DNA of 6,322 bases from Pontimonas sp. (GTDB lineage: Bacteria; Actinomycetota; Actinomycetes; Actinomycetales; Microbacteriaceae): NCBI GenBank assembly GCA_017852615.1, contig JAFMKX010000050.1, forward strand, positions 1 to 6,322. The letters are read 5' to 3'. The notes beneath the pieces were generated by a model, which had not been told where the DNA came from, ran no database searches, and saw only the letters and a program-made list of their open reading frames with translations. Shown in pieces: positions 1 to 5,279 of the stretch (the first letter of the stretch is position 1; the number at the start of each line of letters is the position of its first letter). The translations under genes were made by a program, and so were the position numbers.

Positions 1-1
1 A

Positions 2-33
2 AGGCGCCCGTTCGTTGCGGACGGTTATCGCCT
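2..33. other. Imperfect hairpin upstream of purK
   Basis: An outer stem AGGCG (2-6) / CGCCT (29-33) encloses an inner stem CCGTTC (8-13) / GGACGG (19-24) with one G-T wobble and a 5-nt loop; the two are separated by one base on the left and four on the right. No T-run follows on either side. It could be a U-less terminator of whatever gene lies to the left, or a regulatory structure. All three + frames meet stops at 35-59, so a gene tail could end here, but no product can be recognised in so few codons. Confidence 0.3.
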
Positions 34-56
34 CTGATATAGAGCACCTAAGGCAA

Positions 57-68
57 TAGGCTCGAAGA
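57..68 (+). promoter_or_regulatory. Putative leaderless promoter (-10 element) of purK
   Basis: The hexamer TAGGCT (57-62) fits the TANNNT -10 consensus and ends exactly 6 nt before the GTG at 69. If transcription starts at -10 plus 7, the first base of the mRNA is the first base of the start codon. No Shine-Dalgarno sequence precedes the GTG, which agrees with leaderless translation, common in Actinobacteria. No convincing -35 box is visible. The TAG inside this hexamer is also the in-frame stop that prevents any upstream extension of purK. Confidence 0.45.
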
Positions 69-1175
69 GTGAGTGTCGTTGGAGTTGTAGGTGGTGGGCA
101 ACTGGCCCGCATGATGATTCCTGCCGCGATAAATCTTGGCATAGACCTCAAGGTCTTCGGAGAAACCGACGTAGCATCTGCGCACCTGGCTGTGACACAG
201 GTCGGCGACTATGCGGATTTCACTCAACTCGCGAGATTTGCTAAAGGGGTTGATGTCCTCACCTTTGACCACGAGCATGTCCCACTAGAACACTTGCGTG
301 CTCTGCAGGAGCAGGGGACTACAGTCTTCCCTCCCCCTCAGGCGCTTGCTCTTACCCAGGATAAGACCGTGATGCGGTCTGCACTGGAGGAGCTTGACGT
401 GCCCCAGCCGCTCTGGGCAGTTATCGATGACGCCGATGACGATGCTGTTTCTCATGTGGGAAATTTTCCCTGTATTGCCAAGCTCCCAGTCGGTGGATAC
501 GACGGCAAAGGAGTTCGGGTTGTCACTCAATGGTCTGAGATAGAGGATTGGCTGGAGAAGGGCCCAGTACTGCTGGAAGAACTGGTTGAGTTCACCAGAG
601 AGCTTGCACAATTAGGGGCCAGGAGGCCTTCTGGGCAATGGCAGGCGTGGCCGGTTGTGGAGACCCGACAACAAGGTGGCGTGTGCGCCCAGGTGATATC
701 CCCAGCAGAAGGTCTGAATCCCAGCCAAGCTTCCTTGGCTAACTCTCTCGCGGAAAATATTGCGGACACTTACGGGGTTGTGGGTGTGCTTGCGGTGGAA
801 CTTTTTGAAAAGCCGAGCGGAGACATTGTGGTCAATGAACTAGCTATGCGACCTCATAATTCAGGTCATATCTTTACGGAGCAATCCGACACAAGCCAGT
901 TTGAGCAACATCTCAGGGCCGTCACAGACACGGCGCTTGGTTCAACTCGGCTGCGGGATAACACCGGAATCATGATCAATTTGTTTGGCAGCGCCGAGTT
1001 TTCAACCTGGCAACAATGCGCTGGAGATTTTCCTTCGGTAAAATTTCATTCCTACCAAAAACCGAGTCGTCCGGGGCGCAAAGCAGGCCACCTTGCTCTC
1101 ACAGGCCCCACGACGGCTGAAACCCTCAGTGAGGCCTTGGCTGCTGAGGAAGCATACAAAGGAGCGCACTCATGA
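69..1175 (+). CDS. purK: 5-(carboxyamino)imidazole ribonucleotide synthase PurK
   Basis: This ATP-grasp enzyme makes N5-CAIR from AIR, ATP and bicarbonate in cytoplasmic de novo purine synthesis and hands the product to PurE. The 368 residues are a normal family length. Visible are the N-terminal glycine loop GGGQL (8-12), QDK (97-99) at the entry to the ATP-grasp domain, the flexible nucleotide loop GGYDGKG (142-148), the acidic metal-binding block NELAMRPHNSGH (256-267) and TSQFEQH (275-281). The AMRPHNSGH form is typical of Actinobacteria. GTG at 69 is the only possible start near the N-terminus, because an in-frame TAG lies at 57-59 and the glycine loop begins within eight residues. There is no Shine-Dalgarno sequence; a leaderless start is proposed. 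Its TGA overlaps the purE ATG (ATGA), so the two genes are translationally coupled. Confidence 0.96.
   Translation: MSVVGVVGGGQLARMMIPAAINLGIDLKVFGETDVASAHLAVTQVGDYADFTQLARFAKGVDVLTFDHEHVPLEHLRALQEQGTTVFPPPQALALTQDKTVMRSALEELDVPQPLWAVIDDADDDAVSHVGNFPCIAKLPVGGYDGKGVRVVTQWSEIEDWLEKGPVLLEELVEFTRELAQLGARRPSGQWQAWPVVETRQQGGVCAQVISPAEGLNPSQASLANSLAENIADTYGVVGVLAVELFEKPSGDIVVNELAMRPHNSGHIFTEQSDTSQFEQHLRAVTDTALGSTRLRDNTGIMINLFGSAEFSTWQQCAGDFPSVKFHSYQKPSRPGRKAGHLALTGPTTAETLSEALAAEEAYKGAHS
1158..1164 (+). promoter_or_regulatory. Ribosome binding site of purE
   Basis: AAAGGAG lies 7 nt before the ATG at 1172, inside the end of purK. This strong site fixes the purE start and contrasts with the apparently leaderless purK. 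Confidence 0.75.
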
Positions 1176-1657
1176 CACAGAATCCGCGGGTTGCCGTGAT
1201 TATGGGTTCAGATTCCGATTGGCCAATTATGAAGGATGCAGTTGCTGTTCTGGAAGAAGCGAAGGTGGAAGTCGAGTACGAGGTTGTCTCTGCTCACAGG
1301 ACTCCAGAAAAGCTAGCCGAATACGCGAAGTCCGCTCGGGAACGTGGACTTCAGGTCATTATCGCTGGTGCTGGGGGAGCGGCTCACCTCCCAGGAATGG
1401 TCGCAGCCTCCACAACGCTTCCGGTCATCGGTGTGCCCATCGCCTTGAAGCACCTAGAGGGCCTGGATTCCTTGCTCTCGATTGTTCAGATGCCCAAGGG
1501 GATTCCAGTTGCCACTGTTGGCATAGGCCAAGCAGGTAATGCTGGCCTTTTGGCTCTTCGTATTGTGGCACTTCATGACGAAACCATCGCCTCCTGGGTC
1601 GAGAACTTCATGCAACAACAAACCACTGAAGTTCTAGCCAAAAAACTTGGTAGTTAG
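1172..1657 (+). CDS. purE: 5-(carboxyamino)imidazole ribonucleotide mutase PurE (class I)
   Basis: PurE moves the carboxyl group of N5-CAIR to carbon 4, giving CAIR, the step after PurK. The 161 residues match class I bacterial PurE, which forms an octamer. Signature blocks in order are GSDSDWP (12-18), SAHRTP (40-45, with the catalytic histidine at 42), AGAGGAAHLPGM (65-76), PVIGVP (84-89), GLDSLLSIVQMP (97-108) and GNAGLLALR (122-130). Class I architecture and the adjacent purK both point to the two-step PurK/PurE route rather than the direct AIR carboxylase used by class II enzymes. The ATG start is supported by AAAGGAG upstream and by the 4-bp overlap with purK. Its TAG (1655-1657) overlaps the TAA of the convergent glycosyltransferase gene, leaving no intergenic space for a terminator. 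Confidence 0.97.
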   Translation: MTQNPRVAVIMGSDSDWPIMKDAVAVLEEAKVEVEYEVVSAHRTPEKLAEYAKSARERGLQVIIAGAGGAAHLPGMVAASTTLPVIGVPIALKHLEGLDSLLSIVQMPKGIPVATVGIGQAGNAGLLALRIVALHDETIASWVENFMQQQTTEVLAKKLGS

Positions 1658-2523
1658 TCTCTAGCGCTAGGGGTGCCATAGCGCTTGGGCGCAATCAGGC
1701 TTCTCATCGCAAGCCCAGCCCGTAGTAGTTGACGCAACAGCCAATACTGTGGGCCCGCATAAAGTTTGAAGAGAAACCTCTCCGCACTGTGATGGTGAAC
1801 CTTGACCATTTCGGCCATTTTGGGGCCGGTGGAATGCGCACCTGAGTGGGTGATGACCGCGTGGGGAACGTAGAGCGAGCGCCACTGATGTTTCTTGAGG
1901 CGAAAGCACAGGTCCACATCTTCAAAGAACATGAAGTACCCGGAATCAAAACCGTCGATCGCCTCGAATGAAACCCTTTTCACCATGAGACAAGCACCCG
2001 AGACCCAGTCGACGATTCGTGGCGCGGAGCCGCCGTATTCCCCGAGATATTTTGAGGTCCATGGATTGCTTTTCCAGAGTTCACCCAAAAGTGCGTGACC
2101 AATACCAATACGGATACCGGGAAAAGCTCGGGCAGAGGGATAGGTCGAACCATCGTCATTGAGAGTCTTGGGCCCGGCAACGCCGACAGTGGGATTGTCG
2201 TTGAGCGCTTTGTCGAGTTCCGCAATCGACTCGCGTTGCCAAATAATGTCGGGGTTACAGATAATCACCCGGCTACAGTGTGCGGGTAAAGCGGCAACGC
2301 CCGCGTTTGCCCCCGACCCATACCCGGGATTTTCTGGCAGGTGAATAAGGGTTACTCCAGGCACGTAGAGGTCCGCCAATCCCGTTGGCGCCACGGCGGA
2401 GTTCTCGACCACGACTACCGCTTCAGGAATGACACTGGAGGCTGCGAGAGATTCAAAAAACGTTGGCCACACCTCCTGGGACGCGTAACCAATGACCACA
2501 AGCCCGATGCCGGAATTTTTCAT
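1654..2523 (-). CDS. wbbL: WbbL-like GT2 rhamnosyltransferase (dTDP-Rha to GlcNAc-PP-polyprenol)
   Basis: This 289-residue GT-A glycosyltransferase resembles mycobacterial WbbL, which adds rhamnose from dTDP-rhamnose to lipid-linked GlcNAc at the inner membrane face. Family blocks are ENPGYGSGANAG (64-75), NPD (90-92, the DXD-equivalent metal and donor site), YPSAR (128-132), NPWT..Y (153-159), VSGACLMVKR (174-183), GFD..YFMFFEDVDL (191-205, with the probable catalytic ED pair at 201-202) and AHSTG (229-233). The usual DNGS of GT2 enzymes reads ENSA (40-43), a change at the nucleotide site but conservative at the acidic residue. No signal peptide or clear membrane helix is seen; the basic C-terminus may touch the membrane. 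ATG at 2523 overlaps the rmlD TGA by 4 bp, so it is the last gene of the rmlB-rmlD-wbbL operon. The family is secure; the exact acceptor is inferred, and in a lineage without arabinogalactan it would prime another rhamnose-containing wall glycan. Confidence 0.78.
   Translation of the reverse strand: MKNSGIGLVVIGYASQEVWPTFFESLAASSVIPEAVVVVENSAVAPTGLADLYVPGVTLIHLPENPGYGSGANAGVAALPAHCSRVIICNPDIIWQRESIAELDKALNDNPTVGVAGPKTLNDDGSTYPSARAFPGIRIGIGHALLGELWKSNPWTSKYLGEYGGSAPRIVDWVSGACLMVKRVSFEAIDGFDSGYFMFFEDVDLCFRLKKHQWRSLYVPHAVITHSGAHSTGPKMAEMVKVHHHSAERFLFKLYAGPQYWLLRQLLRAGLAMRSLIAPKRYGTPSARD
1663..1685. repeat. Inverted repeat at the purE/wbbL convergence
   Basis: AGCGCTA (1663-1669) and TAGCGCT (1679-1685) form a perfect 7-bp inverted repeat with a 9-nt loop, just past the purE stop and inside the last codons of the convergent wbbL-like gene. 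The left arm is also part of the 10-bp palindrome CTAGCGCTAG (1661-1670). It could be a shared bidirectional terminator, but no T-run follows on either strand and it is partly constrained by coding, so the function is speculative. Confidence 0.3.
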
Positions 2524-3395
2524 CGCGCGCTATTAATCTCTTGAGCAAAGGGACTAAGTTCCTGATCCCACGCCTCGTCTAAGGCGTCGCGCCAATGCCG
2601 TGGAGTATTCATACCTAATCGCGCCCAGTTCGCGTGGCCCAAAACAGACCAGGCAGGCCTGGGTGCTGGTCGGATGAATTTTTGGGAAGACACTGGGGTG
2701 ATTCGAGCAGGATCCCAACCGGCTAATTCGAAAAGTCGCTGCGCAAAACCCCACCAAGTTGTCTGCCCGGAATTTGTCGCATGAACTATTCCTGCGGGAG
2801 CACCCTGGGAGACAAGAGCGGCAATCATTTGTGCGACATCATGAGCCCACGTCGGTTGGCCTACCTGGTCATCAACAACATCCAAGGTGTCTTGACTCGC
2901 ACCAAGTTTCAGAATTGTTCTTGGAAAGCTTGTCCCATGTTCTCCATAAAGCCACGCCGTCCTGACGACAGACCCAGAATCAGGAAGGAGTTCCAAGACA
3001 TGTTCCTCACCCGCTCTTTTGGATTTTCCATAGACCGAAGCCGGGTGGCAGGGAGCTTCTTCTGCATAGGGTTGGGAACCGACACCATCGAACACATAAT
3101 CTGTCGAGACATGAATCAGGCGAGAGTTTTTCTTTTTTGCAACTTCAGCAATGATTCGCACGGCGTCCCCATTGACCGCGTAGGCGCTCTCGGGGTCTGA
3201 CTCCGCTTGGTCAACCTGGGTATAGGCGGCTGCGTTGATCACGAAGCCCTCCGTGGGAAGAAAATCCGCTACCGATTGAGAATCGGTAATATCCACATCA
3301 CTGCGCTTCGCGATGACCAGGTCAGGGCCTGCCAGGCTCGCCTGTAGCGCGTGGCCAAGCATTCCCCCGGCACCGAGCAGAGCAATGGTGCTCAT
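2520..3395 (-). CDS. rfbD: dTDP-4-dehydrorhamnose reductase RmlD
   Basis: RmlD carries out the last step of dTDP-L-rhamnose synthesis, the NAD(P)H-dependent reduction of dTDP-4-keto-L-rhamnose. It is a short-chain dehydrogenase/reductase of the extended type. The Rossmann motif is G8-x-x-G11-x-x-G14 (GAGGMLG), followed by NAAAYTQVDQAESDP (54-68), STDYVFDG (97-104) and the catalytic pair Y122/K126 in YGKSK; VRTAWLYG and VGQPTWAHD follow further on. The length of 291 residues is typical. The ATG at 3395 was chosen because it puts the Rossmann strand at the N-terminus and overlaps the rmlB stop as ATGA. The same frame stays open 11 codons further, to 3428, but that extension lies inside rmlB and adds residues not expected in the family. 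Its own TGA overlaps the ATG of the wbbL-like gene. Confidence 0.95.
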   Translation of the reverse strand: MSTIALLGAGGMLGHALQASLAGPDLVIAKRSDVDITDSQSVADFLPTEGFVINAAAYTQVDQAESDPESAYAVNGDAVRIIAEVAKKKNSRLIHVSTDYVFDGVGSQPYAEEAPCHPASVYGKSKRAGEEHVLELLPDSGSVVRTAWLYGEHGTSFPRTILKLGASQDTLDVVDDQVGQPTWAHDVAQMIAALVSQGAPAGIVHATNSGQTTWWGFAQRLFELAGWDPARITPVSSQKFIRPAPRPAWSVLGHANWARLGMNTPRHWRDALDEAWDQELSPFAQEINSAR

Positions 3396-4375
3396 AAGCC
3401 AGAGCGCTCTTTGAGCGGCTCCCACCACCAGCGATTATCCCGATACCACTGCACGACATCCGCCAGTCCCTGGTCAAAGGGGACCTTGGGTGCGTAGCCC
3501 AATTCACTACTGATTTTCTGGATATCGACGCTGTATCTGCGGTCGTGACCTAATCGATCGGCGACGGGTTGTATGAAAGAGTCATCTCGTGAAGTGGCTT
3601 CGAGGAGTGCCTTCGTGAGCTCAGCGTTGGAGAGTTCAGTCCCCCCGCCAATGTTATAAATCTCTCCCGCACGGCCTTGGGTGAGCACGAGGGCGATGCC
3701 TCGGCAGTGATCGTCCACATGCAACCAGTCGCGAATGTTTTGTCCATCTCCGTAGAGCGGAACCTTGTGACCATCGAGAAGGTTGGTCACGAAAAGAGGA
3801 ATGAGTTTTTCGGGAAAATGATGCGTTCCGTAGTTATTGCTACACCGTGTAATGGAGGTGTTGAGACCATGCGTCACGTGGTAGCTGCGAACAAGCAAAT
3901 CGCTCGACGCTTTGCTCGCCGAGTAAGGGGAATTGGGGAGCAGCGGTTGGGCTTCGTCCCACGAGCCCTCCTCGATGCTTCCATACACCTCATCCGTGGA
4001 CACGTGGACGAAACGTGGGATTTTCAACGCGAGAGCCTGGTCGAGCAAAATTTGAGTGCCCAGAACATTTGTCTCTACAAACACTCTTGCGTCGGTGACA
4101 GACCTATCGACATGACTCTCGGCGGCGAAATGAACAATGGCGTCATGTCCCGGCAGGGCCGCTGCGACATCTTCAGCATTTCGGATATCGCCGTGAACAA
4201 AAGTGAAACGATCCGAGTCGTTAATGTCTTGCAGGTTTGTCAGAGTTCCTGAGTAGGTTAGGGCGTCGAAAACCGTAATGTCAGAATCTTCCAAGCCTGG
4301 CAAGGTGTTATCGATGGCCATCCGGGCAAAATTTGAGCCGATAAATCCGGCCCCACCGGTGACGAATATCTTCAC
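3392..4375 (-). CDS. rfbB: dTDP-glucose 4,6-dehydratase RmlB
   Basis: RmlB converts dTDP-glucose to dTDP-4-keto-6-deoxyglucose, the second step of the rhamnose pathway, using tightly bound NAD+. This is an extended SDR enzyme of 327 residues, the usual actinobacterial length. Motifs are GGAGFIG (7-13, NAD binding), D37 (adenosine ribose contact), HGDIRN (61-66), HFAAESHVDRS (82-92), STDEVYG (126-132, with the catalytic D128/E129 pair), Y151-x-x-x-K155 in YSASK, RCSNNYG (177-183) and GDGQNIRDWLHVDDH (209-223). The DE pair next to Thr127 distinguishes RmlB from simple epimerases. The start is GTG at 4375, preceded by AAGGAG with 9-nt spacing, and residues 1-6 lead straight into the Rossmann loop. 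It is the first gene of the minus-strand operon, and its TGA overlaps the rmlD ATG. Confidence 0.96.
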   Translation of the reverse strand: MKIFVTGGAGFIGSNFARMAIDNTLPGLEDSDITVFDALTYSGTLTNLQDINDSDRFTFVHGDIRNAEDVAAALPGHDAIVHFAAESHVDRSVTDARVFVETNVLGTQILLDQALALKIPRFVHVSTDEVYGSIEEGSWDEAQPLLPNSPYSASKASSDLLVRSYHVTHGLNTSITRCSNNYGTHHFPEKLIPLFVTNLLDGHKVPLYGDGQNIRDWLHVDDHCRGIALVLTQGRAGEIYNIGGGTELSNAELTKALLEATSRDDSFIQPVADRLGHDRRYSVDIQKISSELGYAPKVPFDQGLADVVQWYRDNRWWWEPLKERSGL

Positions 4376-4384
4376 GAAGTCCCA

Positions 4385-4390
4385 CTCCTT
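4385..4390 (-). promoter_or_regulatory. Ribosome binding site of rmlB
   Basis: On the minus strand AAGGAG lies 9 nt upstream of the GTG at 4375. It supports this non-ATG start and shows that the rmlB mRNA carries a 5' leader. Confidence 0.7.
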
Positions 4391-4418
4391 ATGTCGCCAC
4401 TGCGGCCCGACGCCTTCT

Positions 4419-4424
4419 ATGTTA
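4419..4424 (-). promoter_or_regulatory. Candidate -10 element for the rmlB-rmlD-wbbL operon
   Basis: Read on the minus strand this hexamer is TAACAT, a TANNNT-type -10. Transcription would begin near 4412, giving a leader of about 37 nt that contains the rmlB ribosome binding site. No good -35 match is visible at 16-18 bp, so the assignment rests on the -10 and the geometry of the divergent region only. Confidence 0.35.
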
Positions 4425-4454
4425 CTTGTTCAACTGATTGCTTCTTCGAGCTGG

Positions 4455-4467
4455 AGGCGCATCGCCT
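4455..4467. promoter_or_regulatory. Inverted repeat AGGCG-cat-CGCCT, possible operator
   Basis: AGGCG (4455-4459) and CGCCT (4463-4467) form a perfect 5-bp inverted repeat with a 3-nt centre. It ends one base before the proposed -10 hexamer of the + strand glycosyltransferase gene, where a repressor would block RNA polymerase. It also lies behind the divergent rmlB promoter. Operator function is inference; arms this short can occur by chance. Confidence 0.25.
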
Positions 4468-4468
4468 G

Positions 4469-4480
4469 TAGATTTGGGAG
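4469..4480 (+). promoter_or_regulatory. Putative leaderless promoter (-10 element) of the 4481 glycosyltransferase gene
   Basis: TAGATT (4469-4474) fits TANNNT and ends 6 nt before the GTG at 4481, the same register as at purK and rmlC. The GGGAG that follows directly abuts the start codon and is too close to act as a Shine-Dalgarno sequence. The TAG at 4469-4471 is the in-frame stop that rules out an upstream start. A poor -35-like TTCGAG lies at 4445-4450. Confidence 0.45.
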
Positions 4481-5233
4481 GTGCCAGTTCTCGACAACCC
4501 CGCTTCTCAGGGCAAGGAAAGCCCCAGGATCACGCTGGTGCTTGCCTACTATGAAAACCCCGGCATGTTAGCTCTCCAGTGGAAAGAGATTTCTCGATAT
4601 TCAGCAGCGGTGAAGGCTGCGCTCGAAATTATCGTCGTTGACGATGGTTCCCCACGGTATCCCGCTGTTGGAGTGGAGCGCGGGAAAGGGTTACCTGCGC
4701 ATTCCATTTTTCGGATTGGGAAGGACGTGAGATGGAATCAGGATGCGGCACGAAATATTGGGGCACATGAGGCTGCGGCTCCCTGGCTGCTGCTGACTGA
4801 CGTCGATCATGTTGTTCCCAACGACACCTGGGAATACTTACTCTCACTCGATGCTGACCCACATGCCTTCTACACTTTTTCACGCATCAAATACGACGAT
4901 GGTGATCCTCGAGAGAGCCATCCAAATAGCTATTTCATGACCAAGGCTCTCTATTGGCGCATCGGCGGGCATGACGAAGATTTTGCTGGAATTTATGGAA
5001 AAGATTTTCTGTTCAGGAAACGAGCACATAAAGCTGCGCGGGAGATTTTGCTGGATGGGACTCCACTTGCTCGTGTCGGGAGCAAAGCTATTGCGGATGC
5101 GGGAACCAGGACTATTACGAGGAAAAATACCCTCCGCTCCAGGGCGTGGGGATATGTACTGCAATGGCTCAAGGAATGCCGTCTCTGGCGAGGCGTTCAA
5201 ACATTGACCCACGAGTATTCCCGGGTTATTTAG
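4481..5233 (+). CDS. Family 2-like glycosyltransferase of unknown specificity
   Basis: The 250-residue protein has a single GT-A fold domain. Strand one is ITLVLAYYEN (17-26), followed by the nucleotide-binding IIVVDDGSP (50-58), RWNQDAARNIG (84-94), the DXD-type metal site TDVDH (106-110) after the hydrophobic strand PWLLL, and GGHDEDFAGIYGKD (162-175), which occupies the acceptor-side position and probably supplies the catalytic acid residue. The C-terminus is basic and has no clear membrane helix, so it is likely cytoplasmic or membrane-peripheral. It lies between the divergent rmlB operon and rmlC, suggesting a role in the same rhamnose-containing surface glycan. Donor and acceptor cannot be assigned, and it is not obviously a WbbL homologue. 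GTG at 4481 is preferred because an in-frame TAG lies at 4469 and the next internal starts would cut strand one; a leaderless transcript is proposed. Confidence 0.82.
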   Translation: MPVLDNPASQGKESPRITLVLAYYENPGMLALQWKEISRYSAAVKAALEIIVVDDGSPRYPAVGVERGKGLPAHSIFRIGKDVRWNQDAARNIGAHEAAAPWLLLTDVDHVVPNDTWEYLLSLDADPHAFYTFSRIKYDDGDPRESHPNSYFMTKALYWRIGGHDEDFAGIYGKDFLFRKRAHKAAREILLDGTPLARVGSKAIADAGTRTITRKNTLRSRAWGYVLQWLKECRLWRGVQTLTHEYSRVI

Positions 5234-5246
5234 CGGACCCAGGTAG

Positions 5247-5261
5247 TGGCGGTTTACGCCA
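5247..5261. repeat. Inverted repeat TGGCG-gttta-CGCCA upstream of rmlC
   Basis: TGGCG (5247-5251) and CGCCA (5257-5261) form a perfect 5-bp stem with a 5-nt loop in the 46-bp gap between the glycosyltransferase gene and rmlC. It lies 6 nt before the proposed rmlC -10 hexamer. With no T-run it is a poor terminator. Its GGCG/CGCC core resembles the repeat at 4455-4467, so a shared regulator is possible but unproven. Confidence 0.25.
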
Positions 5262-5267
5262 GATTGG

Positions 5268-5279
5268 TAGGCTCATCGA
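5268..5279 (+). promoter_or_regulatory. Putative leaderless promoter (-10 element) of rmlC
   Basis: TAGGCT (5268-5273) ends exactly 6 nt before the GTG at 5280 and is identical to the purK hexamer. No ribosome binding site of usable strength precedes rmlC; the nearest candidate, TGGTAGG, overlaps this hexamer. The TAG at 5268-5270 is in frame and bars an earlier start. This would give rmlC-rmlA its own promoter in addition to read-through from the upstream glycosyltransferase gene. Confidence 0.42.

Noticed and set aside
1..47. Possible start of a divergent minus-strand gene from a GTG at 45-47
   Set aside because: Only about 15 codons lie in the window, there is no ribosome binding site or TANNNT hexamer in register, and the stretch is occupied by a hairpin.
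1093..1539. A 148-codon open frame on the + strand across the purK/purE junction
   Set aside because: It is out of frame with two clearly conserved genes, and its Arg/Ser/Cys-rich translation is typical of a shadow frame.
2781..3200. A 139-codon open frame on the + strand opposite rmlD
   Set aside because: rmlD motifs are intact on the minus strand here, and the shadow protein has low-complexity Cys/Arg-rich composition.
3396..3428. An 11-codon upstream extension of rmlD to an ATG at 3428
   Set aside because: It lies wholly inside rmlB, adds residues before the Rossmann strand, and the ATG at 3395 gives the ATGA overlap seen at the other operon junctions.
3677..4252. A 191-codon open frame on the + strand
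   Set aside because: It is antisense to rmlB, whose conserved motifs span the region. The translation has no recognisable domain and no suitable start context.
4476..4480. GGGAG as a Shine-Dalgarno site for the 4481 gene
   Set aside because: It directly touches the GTG. No start codon lies 5-9 nt downstream in the frame, so it cannot serve this start in the usual way.
4481..5233. Recent horizontal acquisition of the glycosyltransferase gene
   Set aside because: No flanking repeats or mobile-element remnants were seen and base composition looks similar to its neighbours by eye; a codon-usage calculation would be needed to reopen this.
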